From: Bacteroidia bacterium
GTDB lineage: Bacteria > Bacteroidota > Bacteroidia > JAIBAJ01
DNA: 34,346 nt
Direction: 5' to 3'
Assembly (NCBI GenBank): GCA_019695265.1
Contig: JAIBAJ010000001.1
Span: 1 to 34,346, forward strand
This document shows positions 1-7,778 of this stretch, piece by piece. Both the position numbers and the translations under genes were made by a program. The notes under the pieces are model-generated. The model searched no databases. It was not told where the DNA came from and was given only the letters and a program-made list of their open reading frames with translations. The stretch's first letter is position 1; the number at the start of each line of letters is the position of its first letter.

Positions 1-50
1 CACTGAAAAAGGCCTTCAAAAGGAATCATTTCTATTTTAAAATTCTTAGT

Positions 51-205
51 ATGCGGGCCCCTTCCGCCCAACCATCATTTTACTAAACCCAAAACAACAT
101 GTATGGGCTTTCAGGTCACGCTATCGGCTGTAGTCCTCGGCCCACTTGGCTAGCGCCGCGTGCGCCTGTGGGCTACTTGCCTCTATCGTTGCCCGAGGCG
201 CTACT
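51..205 (-). repeat. Structured intergenic element, copy A1
   Basis: One of six related GC-rich elements in this window, read on the minus strand. The core (195 down to 112) opens with CGGGCAACG and closes with CCTG, so the basal stem CGGG/CCTG contains one G-U pair possible only if this strand is the RNA. Inside it GGC/GCC and GTAG/CTAC pair. The internal loop is CCCACAG opposite CGAGGA, and the apical hairpin is GGC-GCTA-GCC. A second hairpin (GCCCA/TGGGC) follows and the element ends in GGGGCCCGCAT. It lies about 200 bp past the 3' end of the GNAT gene. Positions 206-401 hold no gene, only a short CTAGT/ACTAG hairpin. Family unrecognised. Confidence 0.8.
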
Positions 206-401
206 AATGCAGGTAGTTGCTAGTCCAACTAGACAAGGCATCTAATTGAGCTTTGCAAGAGGGAACATTTTCAAACCTCCCTTTACCTCACTTTTCTCAA
301 TAAAAGTCAATACAAACAGGTATCGTAACAGAATTTAAATCATGGAAAATTAATGATGGTAGCACTTTTCAGCAGGCCTTCTTGTGGAGGGTTAATCGGC
401 T

Positions 402-1349
402 TCACATATCCATCACAAATAATTCAGAGTATAACCCATCATAATCTAGGTTGGAAACTGTTTTTGAGAAGAACATTTGTCTGGAATGAAAAAACTCCGA
501 AGTAAAAGAATAAGAAGGACGACCTTTCAATACTTGTTCCTTTTTTGCGCATATAGCGACTACTTGTGAAACGGGGAATGCTAGGTTAAGAAATGCCTTT
601 AATTCAGTCATTAAGAAAGGATAGTTATCGCAATAATGAATTTCCTTACAAATCATGGGTTTTGAAAAGAAATCCAGGCGAAGGAATTTACGGAGAGCCC
701 AATCTAGGTATCCAATCCAACGATTGGTAATGAACTTTCTCCGTTGGCCTTTCAAATTTTTCAAAATCACCATTGCGGACTGATTGCCTTTTGAAAAAAG
801 CCAGATATCGCAATTAAAATTTTTGTGATCCTTAAAAATACGGAGAGATTCACCGGTTAATTTCTTCTCTATTTCATCCAAATTGGTCAGGAGTAAGGAA
901 TCTACAACCGGTTTACCGAATAAACCTTTCCAAAAAACCACTCTATTATCCTGCAAATCCCTAAATCCATTTGATTTATACATACTATATAAACTTGGGA
1001 TTGGTGTTATAGCGGTAAGCGAATAATCACCCAGTGATTGCAAGTATTGTACAATTCGATGGGTTAGTTTTTGCCCTCTATAATCAGAATCAATAATTAA
1101 GGTGGTAAGATTTGCAAATACTTCTGATTTTCCATGGATGATACGATCACTAAAAATTAGGCCTAAGTAAGCAATCACCTTGTTTTCATCTTGAATCATG
1201 ACACCGCAAAAATCAATCGAACAAGGCCAATGCGTTTGAAAAAGGAGAGGAAATTTCTCTTTTAAATCCCCGGCCGTTTCAAATTTTTCCAAAAGCGGAA
1301 GGACTTTTGGATAATCCAAAGGATAAACTTTATGAAAGGTTAGGGCCAT
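402..1349 (-). CDS. GNAT-family N-acetyltransferase
   Basis: A 315-residue protein whose first half looks like a GCN5-related N-acetyltransferase. The acetyl-CoA-binding motif A is visible around residues 82-104, with a beta strand (LTTLIID) followed by the R-G-Q-K-L turn and a helix. A later segment around 120-135 (LYSMYKSNGFRD) matches the usual Y-x-x-x-G-F end of the fold. The second half, about 170 residues, is longer than a plain GNAT domain and rich in aromatic and basic residues; I do not recognise it. The substrate cannot be read from the sequence. It is a lone minus-strand gene. A weak -7 match (CACTTTTG) lies about 20 nt upstream of the ATG. The GNAT assignment is good; any more specific role would be a guess. 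Confidence 0.75.
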   Translation of the reverse strand: MALTFHKVYPLDYPKVLPLLEKFETAGDLKEKFPLLFQTHWPCSIDFCGVMIQDENKVIAYLGLIFSDRIIHGKSEVFANLTTLIIDSDYRGQKLTHRIVQYLQSLGDYSLTAITPIPSLYSMYKSNGFRDLQDNRVVFWKGLFGKPVVDSLLLTNLDEIEKKLTGESLRIFKDHKNFNCDIWLFSKGNQSAMVILKNLKGQRRKFITNRWIGYLDWALRKFLRLDFFSKPMICKEIHYCDNYPFLMTELKAFLNLAFPVSQVVAICAKKEQVLKGRPSYSFTSEFFHSRQMFFSKTVSNLDYDGLYSELFVMDM

Positions 1350-1416
1350 AATTAGACAATAAAGCCTTCAAAAGTGGGAATATTTTCGAAGAGTGGAACG
1401 AAAAAAATGACAATAA

Positions 1417-1452
1417 AAAAAGGCGAAAATCTTATGAAGAATTCGCCTTTTT
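1417..1452 (-). terminator. Intrinsic terminator behind tRNA-Phe
   Basis: AAAAAGGCGAA and TTCGCCTTTTT form an 11-bp inverted repeat with a 14-nt loop. It starts 4 nt past the tRNA 3' end on the minus strand, with a T run after the stem. The A/T flanks make it usable from both strands. Confidence 0.8.
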
Positions 1453-1456
1453 GAGG

Positions 1457-1529
1457 TGGTGTGGGAGGGAATCGAACCCCCGACACAAGGATTTTCAGTC
1501 CTTTGCTCTACCGACTGAGCTACCACACC
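1457..1529 (-). tRNA. tRNA-Phe (anticodon GAA)
   Basis: On the minus strand a complete cloverleaf can be traced. The acceptor stem is GGTGTGG/CCACACC and the D arm is GCTC...GAGC. The anticodon stem AAGGA/TCCTT carries loop CTGAAAA, giving anticodon GAA at 1494-1496. The T arm is GGGGG/CCCTC (one G-T pair) with the TTCGATT loop, and the discriminator is A at 1457. The next encoded bases are CCT, so the CCA tail is not fully encoded and must be completed enzymatically. It is flanked by its own promoter (1549-1580) and terminator (1417-1452), so it looks like an independent unit downstream of deoC. Confidence 0.97.
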
Positions 1530-1548
1530 CCGTTTTTATTTCGGGCTG

Positions 1549-1580
1549 CAAATGTAGAATTAAATCGAATAAAATTGCAA
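1549..1580 (-). promoter_or_regulatory. Promoter of tRNA-Phe
   Basis: On the minus strand TACATTTG (1549-1556) matches the Bacteroidota -7 consensus TAnnTTTG. A TTG (1578-1580) lies 21 nt upstream, at the -33 position. The -7 box is about 20 nt before the tRNA 5' end. Confidence 0.7.
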
Positions 1581-1631
1581 TAAGCCAAAAAAATATTTGA
1601 AAATTGAAAAAAAAACGGCTTGATGACTCAA

Positions 1632-2537
1632 CTAATCAATTGAAAAATAATCCTTTCCTTGGTAAACTCCCGAACGCTCTTTTTCTAATTGCATTAATAT
1701 ATCATTAGCCAAACTGCTGGCGCCAAACCTAAACCAATGATTAGTTAACCAAGCCTGACCTAAGGTTTCTCTTACCATAACCAAATACTGCAGCGCACCT
1801 TTTGCAGTACTAATACCTCCTGCAGGCTTCATTCCTACCATTTTTCCGGTTAATTCATAAAAATCACGAATAGCTTCTAACATCACCAATGTTACTGGTT
1901 GGGTAGCTGCAGGACTTATCTTCCCTGTCGAGGTTTTAATAAAGTCTGCCCCGGCATGCATGGCTATATCACTTGCTTTCCGAACATTATCTAAGGTAGA
2001 AAGTTCCCCTGTTTCCAATATCACTTTAAGCCGGGCGCTTCCGCAAGCTTCCTTAATTGCAGCAATTTCATCGTAAACATAGTTGTATTCTCCTGCTAAG
2101 AATTGCCCCCTCGAAATAACCATGTCAACCTCATCAGCACCACTATCAACTGCAAACTTGGTATCCTCCAATTTCACCGACCGTAAACTTTGACCGGAAG
2201 GAAAGGCTGTAGCCACGGAAGCAACTTTGATACCGGTTCCTTGTAAAGCCGCTTTTGCTACTTTGACAAAGGTAGGATAAACGCAAACAGCAGCCACCGT
2301 AGGTAAATCAGGATAAGAATCATGCATGTGAGCAGCTTTGTAACACATTTGCTGAACTTTGCCGGTGGTATCCTTACCTTCTAAAGTGGTTAAATCAATC
2401 ATGTTCAAGGCTAACTTTAATCCACTTACTTTGGAAGAAGCCTTGATACTACGGGTATTTAATCGTGCCACCCTCTCCTCTACTCCAACTTGGTCAATCG
2501 GAATAGTAGTATTAAAATCAATTGGTGTTGTAAGCAT
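1632..2537 (-). CDS. deoC: Deoxyribose-phosphate aldolase
   Basis: DeoC cleaves 2-deoxyribose-5-phosphate to glyceraldehyde-3-phosphate and acetaldehyde in the cytoplasm, the last step of deoxynucleoside catabolism. The 301-residue protein shows the class I aldolase TIM-barrel signatures. Lys201 in DFIKTSTGK is the Schiff-base lysine, Asp138 lies in ADEVDMV, and Lys237 lies in GMKPAGG. Together these form the known catalytic triad. About 45 extra N-terminal residues place it in the longer clade rather than the short E. coli form. It is the last gene of the osmC-amidohydrolase-deoC unit, starting 4 nt after the amidohydrolase stop. An amidohydrolase next to DeoC is compatible with nucleobase or nucleoside salvage, but this is only context. 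Confidence 0.95.
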   Translation of the reverse strand: MLTTPIDFNTTIPIDQVGVEERVARLNTRSIKASSKVSGLKLALNMIDLTTLEGKDTTGKVQQMCYKAAHMHDSYPDLPTVAAVCVYPTFVKVAKAALQGTGIKVASVATAFPSGQSLRSVKLEDTKFAVDSGADEVDMVISRGQFLAGEYNYVYDEIAAIKEACGSARLKVILETGELSTLDNVRKASDIAMHAGADFIKTSTGKISPAATQPVTLVMLEAIRDFYELTGKMVGMKPAGGISTAKGALQYLVMVRETLGQAWLTNHWFRFGASSLANDILMQLEKERSGVYQGKDYFSID

Positions 2538-2541
2538 GCTG

Positions 2542-3714
2542 CTAAAGTAGCACTTCCACTTTTGTGTTTGACGTTAATTCACCATTTTCTACATTCTTCA
2601 ACCAATTTACTCCCGGAATTGCACCCGGAACAAACCTTCCTAAATCCTTCCAACCAAATAATTCTGCGCCATTAAAAATGCCCCATTTTAGCAATTCCTC
2701 TGTATTAATCTGTGGAAAATTGAGCTTTATTGTCTTTAATTCCTCTAAAACATTTAGTCCATCATTCGATGCTAAACTGTCTGTACCTATAACCACCTTG
2801 TTCGAAAAACCCATAAAAACCTCCATATCGGGCAGCCTGTTCTCAATGAACAAATTTGCTTTTGGACACAGGCAAAACCAAAGTTGATTAGTGTAAAGCA
2901 TAGCTCTACTAATGTCATCAGCTGTGGTATTCGTGTTGTGTACAAGTAATACCGGGTTGCATTTCGGCAATTTTACCACATGAGAAGGTAGAGAACGGAA
3001 GCCGGTTGGAATAAAATTAACCATTCCTGGATAAAAAGCCTTCATTAATTCAAACATCTCACCTGTACCACTCATAAAAAAATCATCTTCACTTGGAGTC
3101 TCCTGGTTATGAATTGATATTGGAAATTCTGAAGTATAACAATACTCTGACAATAAAGCATACAACTTATCCGAAACCGAATATGGAGCATGTGGAGTTA
3201 CCGAAACCTGGGCTCTTGGATACATTTGCTTCATCCTACGTTCCAAAGTTTTACCATGATCTAGCATAGCGCTTGCCTTGTTTGGATCAGGGCTAAAAAT
3301 TTCCATAAAAGAATGATATCGAATCGAACTCACTGCTTTTGTTGGAAAAGTGGCTTCGCTATTGCAAATATCCCCAACCCCTACAATACCATTTTTTATC
3401 ATTTCTGATTCGGCGGCTTTAATAGCTGCATCAATTTCAGAACCAGGACCCAGGCGCTTAGGTACTAATTCCTTTACAAATTGAGCCAAACCCTTTCCAG
3501 CGGTAACTTTTGATTTTAGATGACTCAATTCCAAATGACAATGCGCATTTATAAAACCCGGACAAAGAATTCCGGGAAAAAAGTCAACCTGATCCACATG
3601 GCCGGTATTTTCCGAAATGGAAACAATCTCTCCTTCCGATGTAACCGTCAAAACCGCATTTTCATGCATAACCGATCCATCAAAAATGAAATCGGAACTA
3701 AAACGCCTTACCAA
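2542..3714 (-). CDS. Amidohydrolase (AtzA/TrzA/SsnA-type deaminase-like)
   Basis: A 390-residue metal-dependent hydrolase of the amidohydrolase superfamily. The metal and catalytic positions are visible: H58-x-H60 (INAHCHLE), H175 (TPHAPYS), H202 with E205 (IHNQET), H259 (LLVHNT) and D312 (IGTDSLASND). This order fits the cytosine-deaminase/chlorohydrolase branch, whose members deaminate or dechlorinate nucleobase-like heterocycles using one divalent metal. The exact substrate is not readable. Guanine or adenosine-type deaminases and aminofutalosine deaminase belong to the same broad group. It starts 1 nt after the osmC stop and ends 4 nt before deoC, so all three are probably co-transcribed. 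Family confidence is high, substrate confidence low. Confidence 0.85.
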   Translation of the reverse strand: MVRRFSSDFIFDGSVMHENAVLTVTSEGEIVSISENTGHVDQVDFFPGILCPGFINAHCHLELSHLKSKVTAGKGLAQFVKELVPKRLGPGSEIDAAIKAAESEMIKNGIVGVGDICNSEATFPTKAVSSIRYHSFMEIFSPDPNKASAMLDHGKTLERRMKQMYPRAQVSVTPHAPYSVSDKLYALLSEYCYTSEFPISIHNQETPSEDDFFMSGTGEMFELMKAFYPGMVNFIPTGFRSLPSHVVKLPKCNPVLLVHNTNTTADDISRAMLYTNQLWFCLCPKANLFIENRLPDMEVFMGFSNKVVIGTDSLASNDGLNVLEELKTIKLNFPQINTEELLKWGIFNGAELFGWKDLGRFVPGAIPGVNWLKNVENGELTSNTKVEVLL

Positions 3715-3715
3715 G

Positions 3716-4126
3716 TTACACCAATATAGCTTCCAAGGTTATGGAAGTGTTTAACAATTTGCCAATTGGACAATTCTCTTTAGCTTCCAAAGCCGCTGCT
3801 TGAAAATCATCATTGGAAATGCCCGCAACCGAAGCAGCCAGCTTTAAATGAATACCAGTAACTGCCCCATTTTCAAATGTTAAATCTGCCCGGGTATCCA
3901 AGGTATTCGGAGTGAAACTTTTCGCCCCCAGTACAAAACTCAGTTTCATGGTAAAACAACCGGCCAAGGCTGCTGCAATTAATTCTTCTGGATTTGTACC
4001 CACACCTTCTTCGAACCGGCTCGAAAAAGAATATTGGGTGTTGTTCAATACTGTGCTTTGTGAAGAAAGTGTGCCTTTGCCTTCTTTTCCACTGCCTTCC
4101 CAATGGGCGGTTGCATGTCTTTTCAT
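3716..4126 (-). CDS. osmC: OsmC-family organic hydroperoxide reductase
   Basis: A 136-residue OsmC/Ohr-type peroxidase that reduces organic hydroperoxides with a cysteine pair. Cys57 (ALAGCFTMKLS) and Cys119 (KENCPIGKLL) are the two catalytic cysteines, and Arg37 (SSRFEEG) is the conserved active-site arginine. The GTNPEELI segment is typical of the OsmC rather than the Ohr branch. I chose the ATG at 4126 over an in-frame upstream one at 4168. The protein then begins like other OsmC proteins (MKRHATAHWEGSGKEGKG), and a -7 box (4146-4153) lies between the two ATGs, so the upstream one would not be transcribed from it. First gene of the osmC-amidohydrolase-deoC operon. Confidence 0.93.
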   Translation of the reverse strand: MKRHATAHWEGSGKEGKGTLSSQSTVLNNTQYSFSSRFEEGVGTNPEELIAAALAGCFTMKLSFVLGAKSFTPNTLDTRADLTFENGAVTGIHLKLAASVAGISNDDFQAAALEAKENCPIGKLLNTSITLEAILV

Positions 4127-4145
4127 ATGGTTTATATTTTGGAAG

Positions 4146-4153
4146 CAAAGATA
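4146..4153 (-). promoter_or_regulatory. -7 promoter box of the osmC operon
   Basis: TATCTTTG on the minus strand is a perfect TAnnTTTG match, 19 nt upstream of the chosen osmC ATG. It rules against the longer osmC start at 4168. Confidence 0.65.
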
Positions 4154-4247
4154 AATTTTGATTGGCAAGTTGGATCAATGAAACTGCCAAATTCAGCATG
4201 GAGATTTTTTTTTAAGGGTAACACAATAATATCAAAATGGCCTAGTT

Positions 4248-4625
4248 ATGACTTACCCAAAACCAAGAAAAATGAACCACCTAAGCTCTACTTCCTCCCG
4301 TCCTCTGGACGTTAATTACGGCATTAAAATGTTAGTGGCTCTTAGTCTTTACCCATTTGTTTGGACCATTTGCCTGGGTTTAGGGGAGATTTTCCAAAAT
4401 CAAATTTTGATTCTACTTACCATGTGCACCTGGAAAGTTGCCTGGAGTTTGGGATCTATCATTTGGATAGTATTATTGGTTTACCATTTCACATTTTTCC
4501 AATCGTACCGTAAACACTTGATTTGGCCGCTAGTAATAATGGGAAGCGGTTGCACTTTGCTCTATTTTATTGAAAAATGGGATTGGTTTGGAATTGGAAG
4601 CCAATACCTCAATCTTGGGATTTAA
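4248..4625 (+). CDS. Small integral membrane protein, unknown
   Basis: A 125-residue protein with a polar N terminus (about 25 residues) and three likely membrane segments: around 27-47 (LVALSLYPFVWTICLGLG), 52-82 (ILILLTMCTWKVAWSLGSIIWIVLLVYHF, possibly one long or two short spans) and 93-110 (LIWPLVIMGSGCTLLYF). I do not recognise the family. An alternative ATG at 4272 would give a shorter start (MNHLSSTSS), and neither start has a clear ribosome binding site. It is 47 bp upstream of the desaturase gene on the same strand, but that gene seems to have its own -7 box. No function can be assigned. Confidence 0.55.
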   Translation: MTYPKPRKMNHLSSTSSRPLDVNYGIKMLVALSLYPFVWTICLGLGEIFQNQILILLTMCTWKVAWSLGSIIWIVLLVYHFTFFQSYRKHLIWPLVIMGSGCTLLYFIEKWDWFGIGSQYLNLGI

Positions 4626-4667
4626 GAAAATCCATTTGTTCATCCATCCGGTATTAAACTGTAAATT

Positions 4668-4675
4668 TACCTTTG
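4668..4675 (+). promoter_or_regulatory. -7 promoter box of the desaturase gene
   Basis: TACCTTTG matches TAnnTTTG and lies 18 nt before the TTG chosen as start. The upstream in-frame TTG at 4673 falls inside this box and so is unlikely to be translated. No convincing -33 motif is visible. Confidence 0.5.
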
Positions 4676-4693
4676 TTGTTCAAAACAAAGGTA

Positions 4694-6163
4694 TTGAAAG
4701 CAATCATCATTGGTAGTGGTTTAGCAGGATTGGCCTGTGCCATTCGTTTACGAAAGGCCGGTTGGGATGTAGATGTTTATGAATCTCAAGCTACCCCGGG
4801 GGGTAAATTACAAACCAAATGGATTGGCGATTACCGTTTTGACCTAGGTCCTTCGGTTTTAACTAAACCGGAATTCATCCAACAGCTCTTTGAACTGTGT
4901 GGAGAAAATGCCGATATTCATTTTCGAGTTAAGAAACCTGAAAAAATATTTCAGTACTTTTTTGAAGATGGCACCATTCTTCAAACCTATAACGATCGCT
5001 ATAAAACTGCCGAATCACTTTCCAAAAGTCTTGGAATTGATAAAAACCAACTGCTTGCTTACCTTCAACGCTCTGAAGATATTGCCAGGATAACATCGCC
5101 GGTTTTTTTAGAGCGTAGTTTACACCAATTAAAAAACTATTTCAACAAGGAAACCACCTACGGAATTTTACATTTTGGAAAAATTAAAGCCTTTCAAAGC
5201 TTAAACCAGTATCATCTTTCCTCCTTTCAAAACCCCAAACTGGTTCAACTTTTCAACCAATATGCCAGTTACAATGGTTCCAACCCTTACGTAGCACCCG
5301 GAACATTAAGTGTTATTCCTCATTTCGAATTAAACGAAGGAATGTATATTCCAGAAAATGGTATTCATGCAATTGTGGATAGTTTGTATAATTTGGCATT
5401 AAGACAAGGTGTAAAATTTCATTTCAATAAAAAGGTAAGCGAAATTTTTGTTCATGAACGTAAGGCCAAAGGCATTCGAATTTCTGAAGGAAAGGTACTT
5501 GGTGATGCTATTATTTCAAATGCAGATGCCTGGAATACATGGAAACACTTACTACCAAAAGAGAAATTCCCCTCCAATATTCAAAAACATCAACGGTCAT
5601 CGTCTATGGTGGTTTTTTACTGGGGAGTAAATCGCAATTTTCCGGAACTAAATTTACACAACATGTTTTTTAGTGGCAATAGTCAAGAAGAATACCGACA
5701 TATTTTTGATTTAGGTCAGGTGTATAACGACCCCTCCGTTTATGTCAATATTACCAGCAAAGAGATTAAAGGAGATGCACCGGAGGGTAAAGAAAATTGG
5801 TTTGTTATGACTACTGTTCCGCATTTGAATGGACAAGATTGGGATGAATTGCTAAAGAACATCCGTCGAAATGTACTTTCCAAGTTAAACCGCATGCTTA
5901 AAACAGACCTGGAACCTTTGATAGAAGTTGAAGAACATCTTGAACCAAGAATAATAGAAAGCAGATACAATTCAGCATTTGGCAGTGTTTATGGTTACAG
6001 CAGCAATAGTATATGGTCGGCATTTTTAAGACAAGCAAATTTTGAAAAAAGCATAAAAGGTTTGTACTTTTGTGGAGGCAGTGCTCATCCGGGCGCAGGT
6101 ATGCCCTTGTGTTTGCTGTCCGGAAAAATTGCGGCCGAATTGGTTCAAGAAAAATCCGGATGA
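4694..6163 (+). CDS. CrtI/CrtD-type FAD-dependent carotenoid desaturase
   Basis: A protein of about 489 residues of the phytoene desaturase family, which introduces double bonds into carotenoid chains using FAD at the membrane. The N-terminal dinucleotide-binding motif (IIGSGLAGLACAIRLRKAG) is followed by an acidic residue in VDVYES and by GGKLQT. The C-terminal signature GLYFCGGSAHPGAGMP is diagnostic of CrtI/CrtD/CrtO-like enzymes. I chose the TTG at 4694, which gives the canonical beginning MKAIIIGSG behind an AAAGG. The TTG at 4673 lies inside the -7 box. No phytoene synthase (crtB) or cyclase gene is nearby, so the step cannot be fixed. It overlaps tadA by 4 bp (ATGA), indicating co-transcription. 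Confidence 0.85.
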   Translation: MKAIIIGSGLAGLACAIRLRKAGWDVDVYESQATPGGKLQTKWIGDYRFDLGPSVLTKPEFIQQLFELCGENADIHFRVKKPEKIFQYFFEDGTILQTYNDRYKTAESLSKSLGIDKNQLLAYLQRSEDIARITSPVFLERSLHQLKNYFNKETTYGILHFGKIKAFQSLNQYHLSSFQNPKLVQLFNQYASYNGSNPYVAPGTLSVIPHFELNEGMYIPENGIHAIVDSLYNLALRQGVKFHFNKKVSEIFVHERKAKGIRISEGKVLGDAIISNADAWNTWKHLLPKEKFPSNIQKHQRSSSMVVFYWGVNRNFPELNLHNMFFSGNSQEEYRHIFDLGQVYNDPSVYVNITSKEIKGDAPEGKENWFVMTTVPHLNGQDWDELLKNIRRNVLSKLNRMLKTDLEPLIEVEEHLEPRIIESRYNSAFGSVYGYSSNSIWSAFLRQANFEKSIKGLYFCGGSAHPGAGMPLCLLSGKIAAELVQEKSG

Positions 6164-6603
6164 TTGAATACGACGACACTTATTTCATGCGTCAGGCTTT
6201 AAAAGAGGCTGAAAAAGCATTTGCACTTGATGAAATACCTATTGGTGCAATTGTTGTCTGTAACGGGACCATTATTGCCCGAAGCCATAACCTTACTGAA
6301 CGTCTAAATGATGTAACTGCTCATGCCGAGATGCAAGCAATTACAGCCGCTGCTGATTACATGGGTGGAAAATACTTACCTGAATGCACCATGTACGTTA
6401 CTGTAGAGCCTTGCGTAATGTGTGCAGGGGCATTGACCTGGTCTCAAATTGGAAGAATCGTGTACGGGGCATCCGACAACCGCAAAGGATATACTCATTT
6501 ACAAAACTTTTCACTACATCCCAAAACAGAAGTCAGCAAAGGAATTTTGGAAAATGAATGCGGAAAACTAATGAAGGATTTTTTTAAGAAAAAAAGATCA
6601 TAA
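6160..6603 (+). CDS. tadA: tRNA adenosine(34) deaminase
   Basis: TadA converts adenosine to inosine at the wobble position of tRNA-Arg(ACG). The 147-residue protein has the zinc deaminase motifs: H55-A-E57 (DVTAHAEMQA) with the catalytic glutamate, and P84-C85-V-M-C88 (EPCVMCAG) holding zinc with H55. The length is normal for the family. The start was placed at the ATG at 6160, which overlaps the desaturase stop as ATGA. A longer in-frame reading from 6070 would add 30 residues that are out-of-frame desaturase sequence. A 24-nt gap separates it from the downstream lipoprotein gene. Confidence 0.95.
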   Translation: MIEYDDTYFMRQALKEAEKAFALDEIPIGAIVVCNGTIIARSHNLTERLNDVTAHAEMQAITAAADYMGGKYLPECTMYVTVEPCVMCAGALTWSQIGRIVYGASDNRKGYTHLQNFSLHPKTEVSKGILENECGKLMKDFFKKKRS

Positions 6604-6627
6604 TTTTACAACACACTTATTTAAAAA

Positions 6628-7092
6628 ATGAAAAAAGCAATTTACCTTTTAGCCTTCCCCATCCTCTTTAGTTGCAATTCTAACCCTAACAAAGAAGTAG
6701 TAGCTTCCGATTTTATTGGAGAAAAATTTGACGATTCCGCACCTATTTCTTTGGCAGAACTGAATGAAAAAATGAAATCCGGTGGACCGGTAGAGGCTAC
6801 TGTTACTGCACCGGTATCAGCAGTTTGCCAAGTGAAAGGATGTTGGATGACATTACAAAATCCGGGGGGTGAAGATGTTAGAATTACCTTTAAAGATTAT
6901 GCCTTTTTTGTACCTAAAGATAGTAAAGGAAAAACAGCCATTATCCATGGAAAAGCATCCATGGATACCACTTCCGTGGAAGAATTAAAACATTTTGCCG
7001 AAGATGATGGACAATCCAAAGAAGAAATAGAAAAAATTACTGAACCCAAAATTGAAATGGTTTTTGAAGCCAGCGGAGTGAAACTAAAGTAA
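6628..7092 (+). CDS. DUF4920-type lipoprotein
   Basis: A 154-residue secreted lipoprotein. The N terminus (MKKAIYLLAFPILFSC) is a lipoprotein signal with the lipidated cysteine at 16. The body carries the C67-x4-C72-W-M motif (VCQVKGCWM), followed by an OB-like beta-rich stretch (EDVRITFKDYAFFVPKD) that I associate with DUF4920 proteins of Bacteroidota. Their function is not known. A conserved cysteine pair in a periplasmic or outer-membrane lipoprotein could bind metal or form a disulfide. It follows tadA by 24 nt and is probably in the same operon. Confidence 0.75.
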   Translation: MKKAIYLLAFPILFSCNSNPNKEVVASDFIGEKFDDSAPISLAELNEKMKSGGPVEATVTAPVSAVCQVKGCWMTLQNPGGEDVRITFKDYAFFVPKDSKGKTAIIHGKASMDTTSVEELKHFAEDDGQSKEEIEKITEPKIEMVFEASGVKLK

Positions 7093-7141
7093 TCCAACCA
7101 CCTGACTTTCAACAGGATTTTTACTACATGGAATAATTTCG

Positions 7142-7149
7142 TACCTTGG
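7142..7149 (+). promoter_or_regulatory. Possible -7 box of the START-like gene
   Basis: TACCTTGG differs from TAnnTTTG at one position and lies 22 nt before the ATG, the same spacing as the stronger boxes in this window. Confidence 0.35.
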
Positions 7150-7171
7150 CATCCAATAAGTTTTTGAACTG

Positions 7172-7543
7172 ATGGAAAAGATTGAATTGGAGTACGAAAT
7201 TAAAACCTCGCCTCGCATCCTTTACAAAATGATTAGCACAGATGAAGGTTTGCAGCAATGGTTCGCCAAGAAAGTTAAAATAACCAAGGATAGTTATACC
7301 TTCGACTGGGATGGAACCACCGAAGTAGCTAAATTACTTGGAATGAAGGAAAATGACCATGTTAAGTTTCGATTCGCCAATAAACCCGACCACACCTTTA
7401 TGGAGTTTAAAATAAAAGTGGATGATCTCACCAAGGATGTTGCCTTATTAGTTGTTGACTTTGTAGATCCCGACGAAAAAAATGAAACTAAGGAGTTGTG
7501 GAATAAGCAAATTGAAGATTTGATGGAGGCCATTGGGCTGTAA
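7172..7543 (+). CDS. START-like (SRPBCC fold) domain protein
   Basis: A 123-residue single-domain cytoplasmic protein. Its beginning (EKIELEYEIKTSPRILYKMIST) and the segment LQQWFAKKVKITKDSYTFDWDG resemble the helix-grip START/AHSA1-like fold, in which an N-terminal strand is followed by L-x-x-W. It ends with an amphipathic helix (ELWNKQIEDLMEAIGL). Members of this Bacteroidota family have no established function, and the fold binds hydrophobic ligands or acts as a co-chaperone in other families. It is preceded by a possible -7 box and followed within 20 bp by an intrinsic terminator. Confidence 0.7.
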   Translation: MEKIELEYEIKTSPRILYKMISTDEGLQQWFAKKVKITKDSYTFDWDGTTEVAKLLGMKENDHVKFRFANKPDHTFMEFKIKVDDLTKDVALLVVDFVDPDEKNETKELWNKQIEDLMEAIGL

Positions 7544-7561
7544 AACTTACTATCCTCTGTA

Positions 7562-7590
7562 AGAACCGGTTGATTGCCGGTTTTTTTATT
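7562..7590 (+). terminator. Intrinsic terminator of the START-like gene
   Basis: The stem AACCGG/CCGGTT with a 7-nt loop is followed by a run of seven T. It lies 20 bp after the stop codon and directly before repeat copy B2. Confidence 0.85.
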
Positions 7591-7596
7591 AATTTT

Positions 7597-7751
7597 TATT
7601 TGGCGGGCCCTTTTCGCCACCAATAGTTTGCAATTTCCTGAATGAAAAGCAGGCGAAAAGGACGGGCTATCGCCTGTACTCCTCGTCCCTTCAGGCTAAG
7701 GCCTTTCGGTACTGTGGGGTACCTGGCTCTATCCCTGCCCGACGGAAACCC
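7597..7751 (-). repeat. Structured intergenic element, copy B2
   Basis: Subtype B of the family, read on the minus strand. The conserved 5' lead is GGGTTT, and the core runs from CGGGCAGGG (7741) to GCCCG (7663). Stems are CGGGC/GCCCG, GCC/GGC and GTAC/GTAC. CCCACAG lies opposite CGAGGA, and the apical hairpin is AGGC-CTTA-GCCT. The second hairpin is a perfect 10-bp stem, CCTTTTCGCC/GGCGAAAAGG. It runs into GGGCCCGCC and then CCAAATA, a flank shared with copy B3. It stands head-to-head with copy A2. Confidence 0.8.
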
Positions 7752-7778
7752 CAACTTTCGTGCAAAAAACAACTGTTT

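Noticed and set aside
3873-4199. A second minus-strand protein overlapping osmC (108 residues)
   Set aside because: It is an alternate-frame reading of osmC with no family signature, while the osmC frame has both catalytic cysteines.
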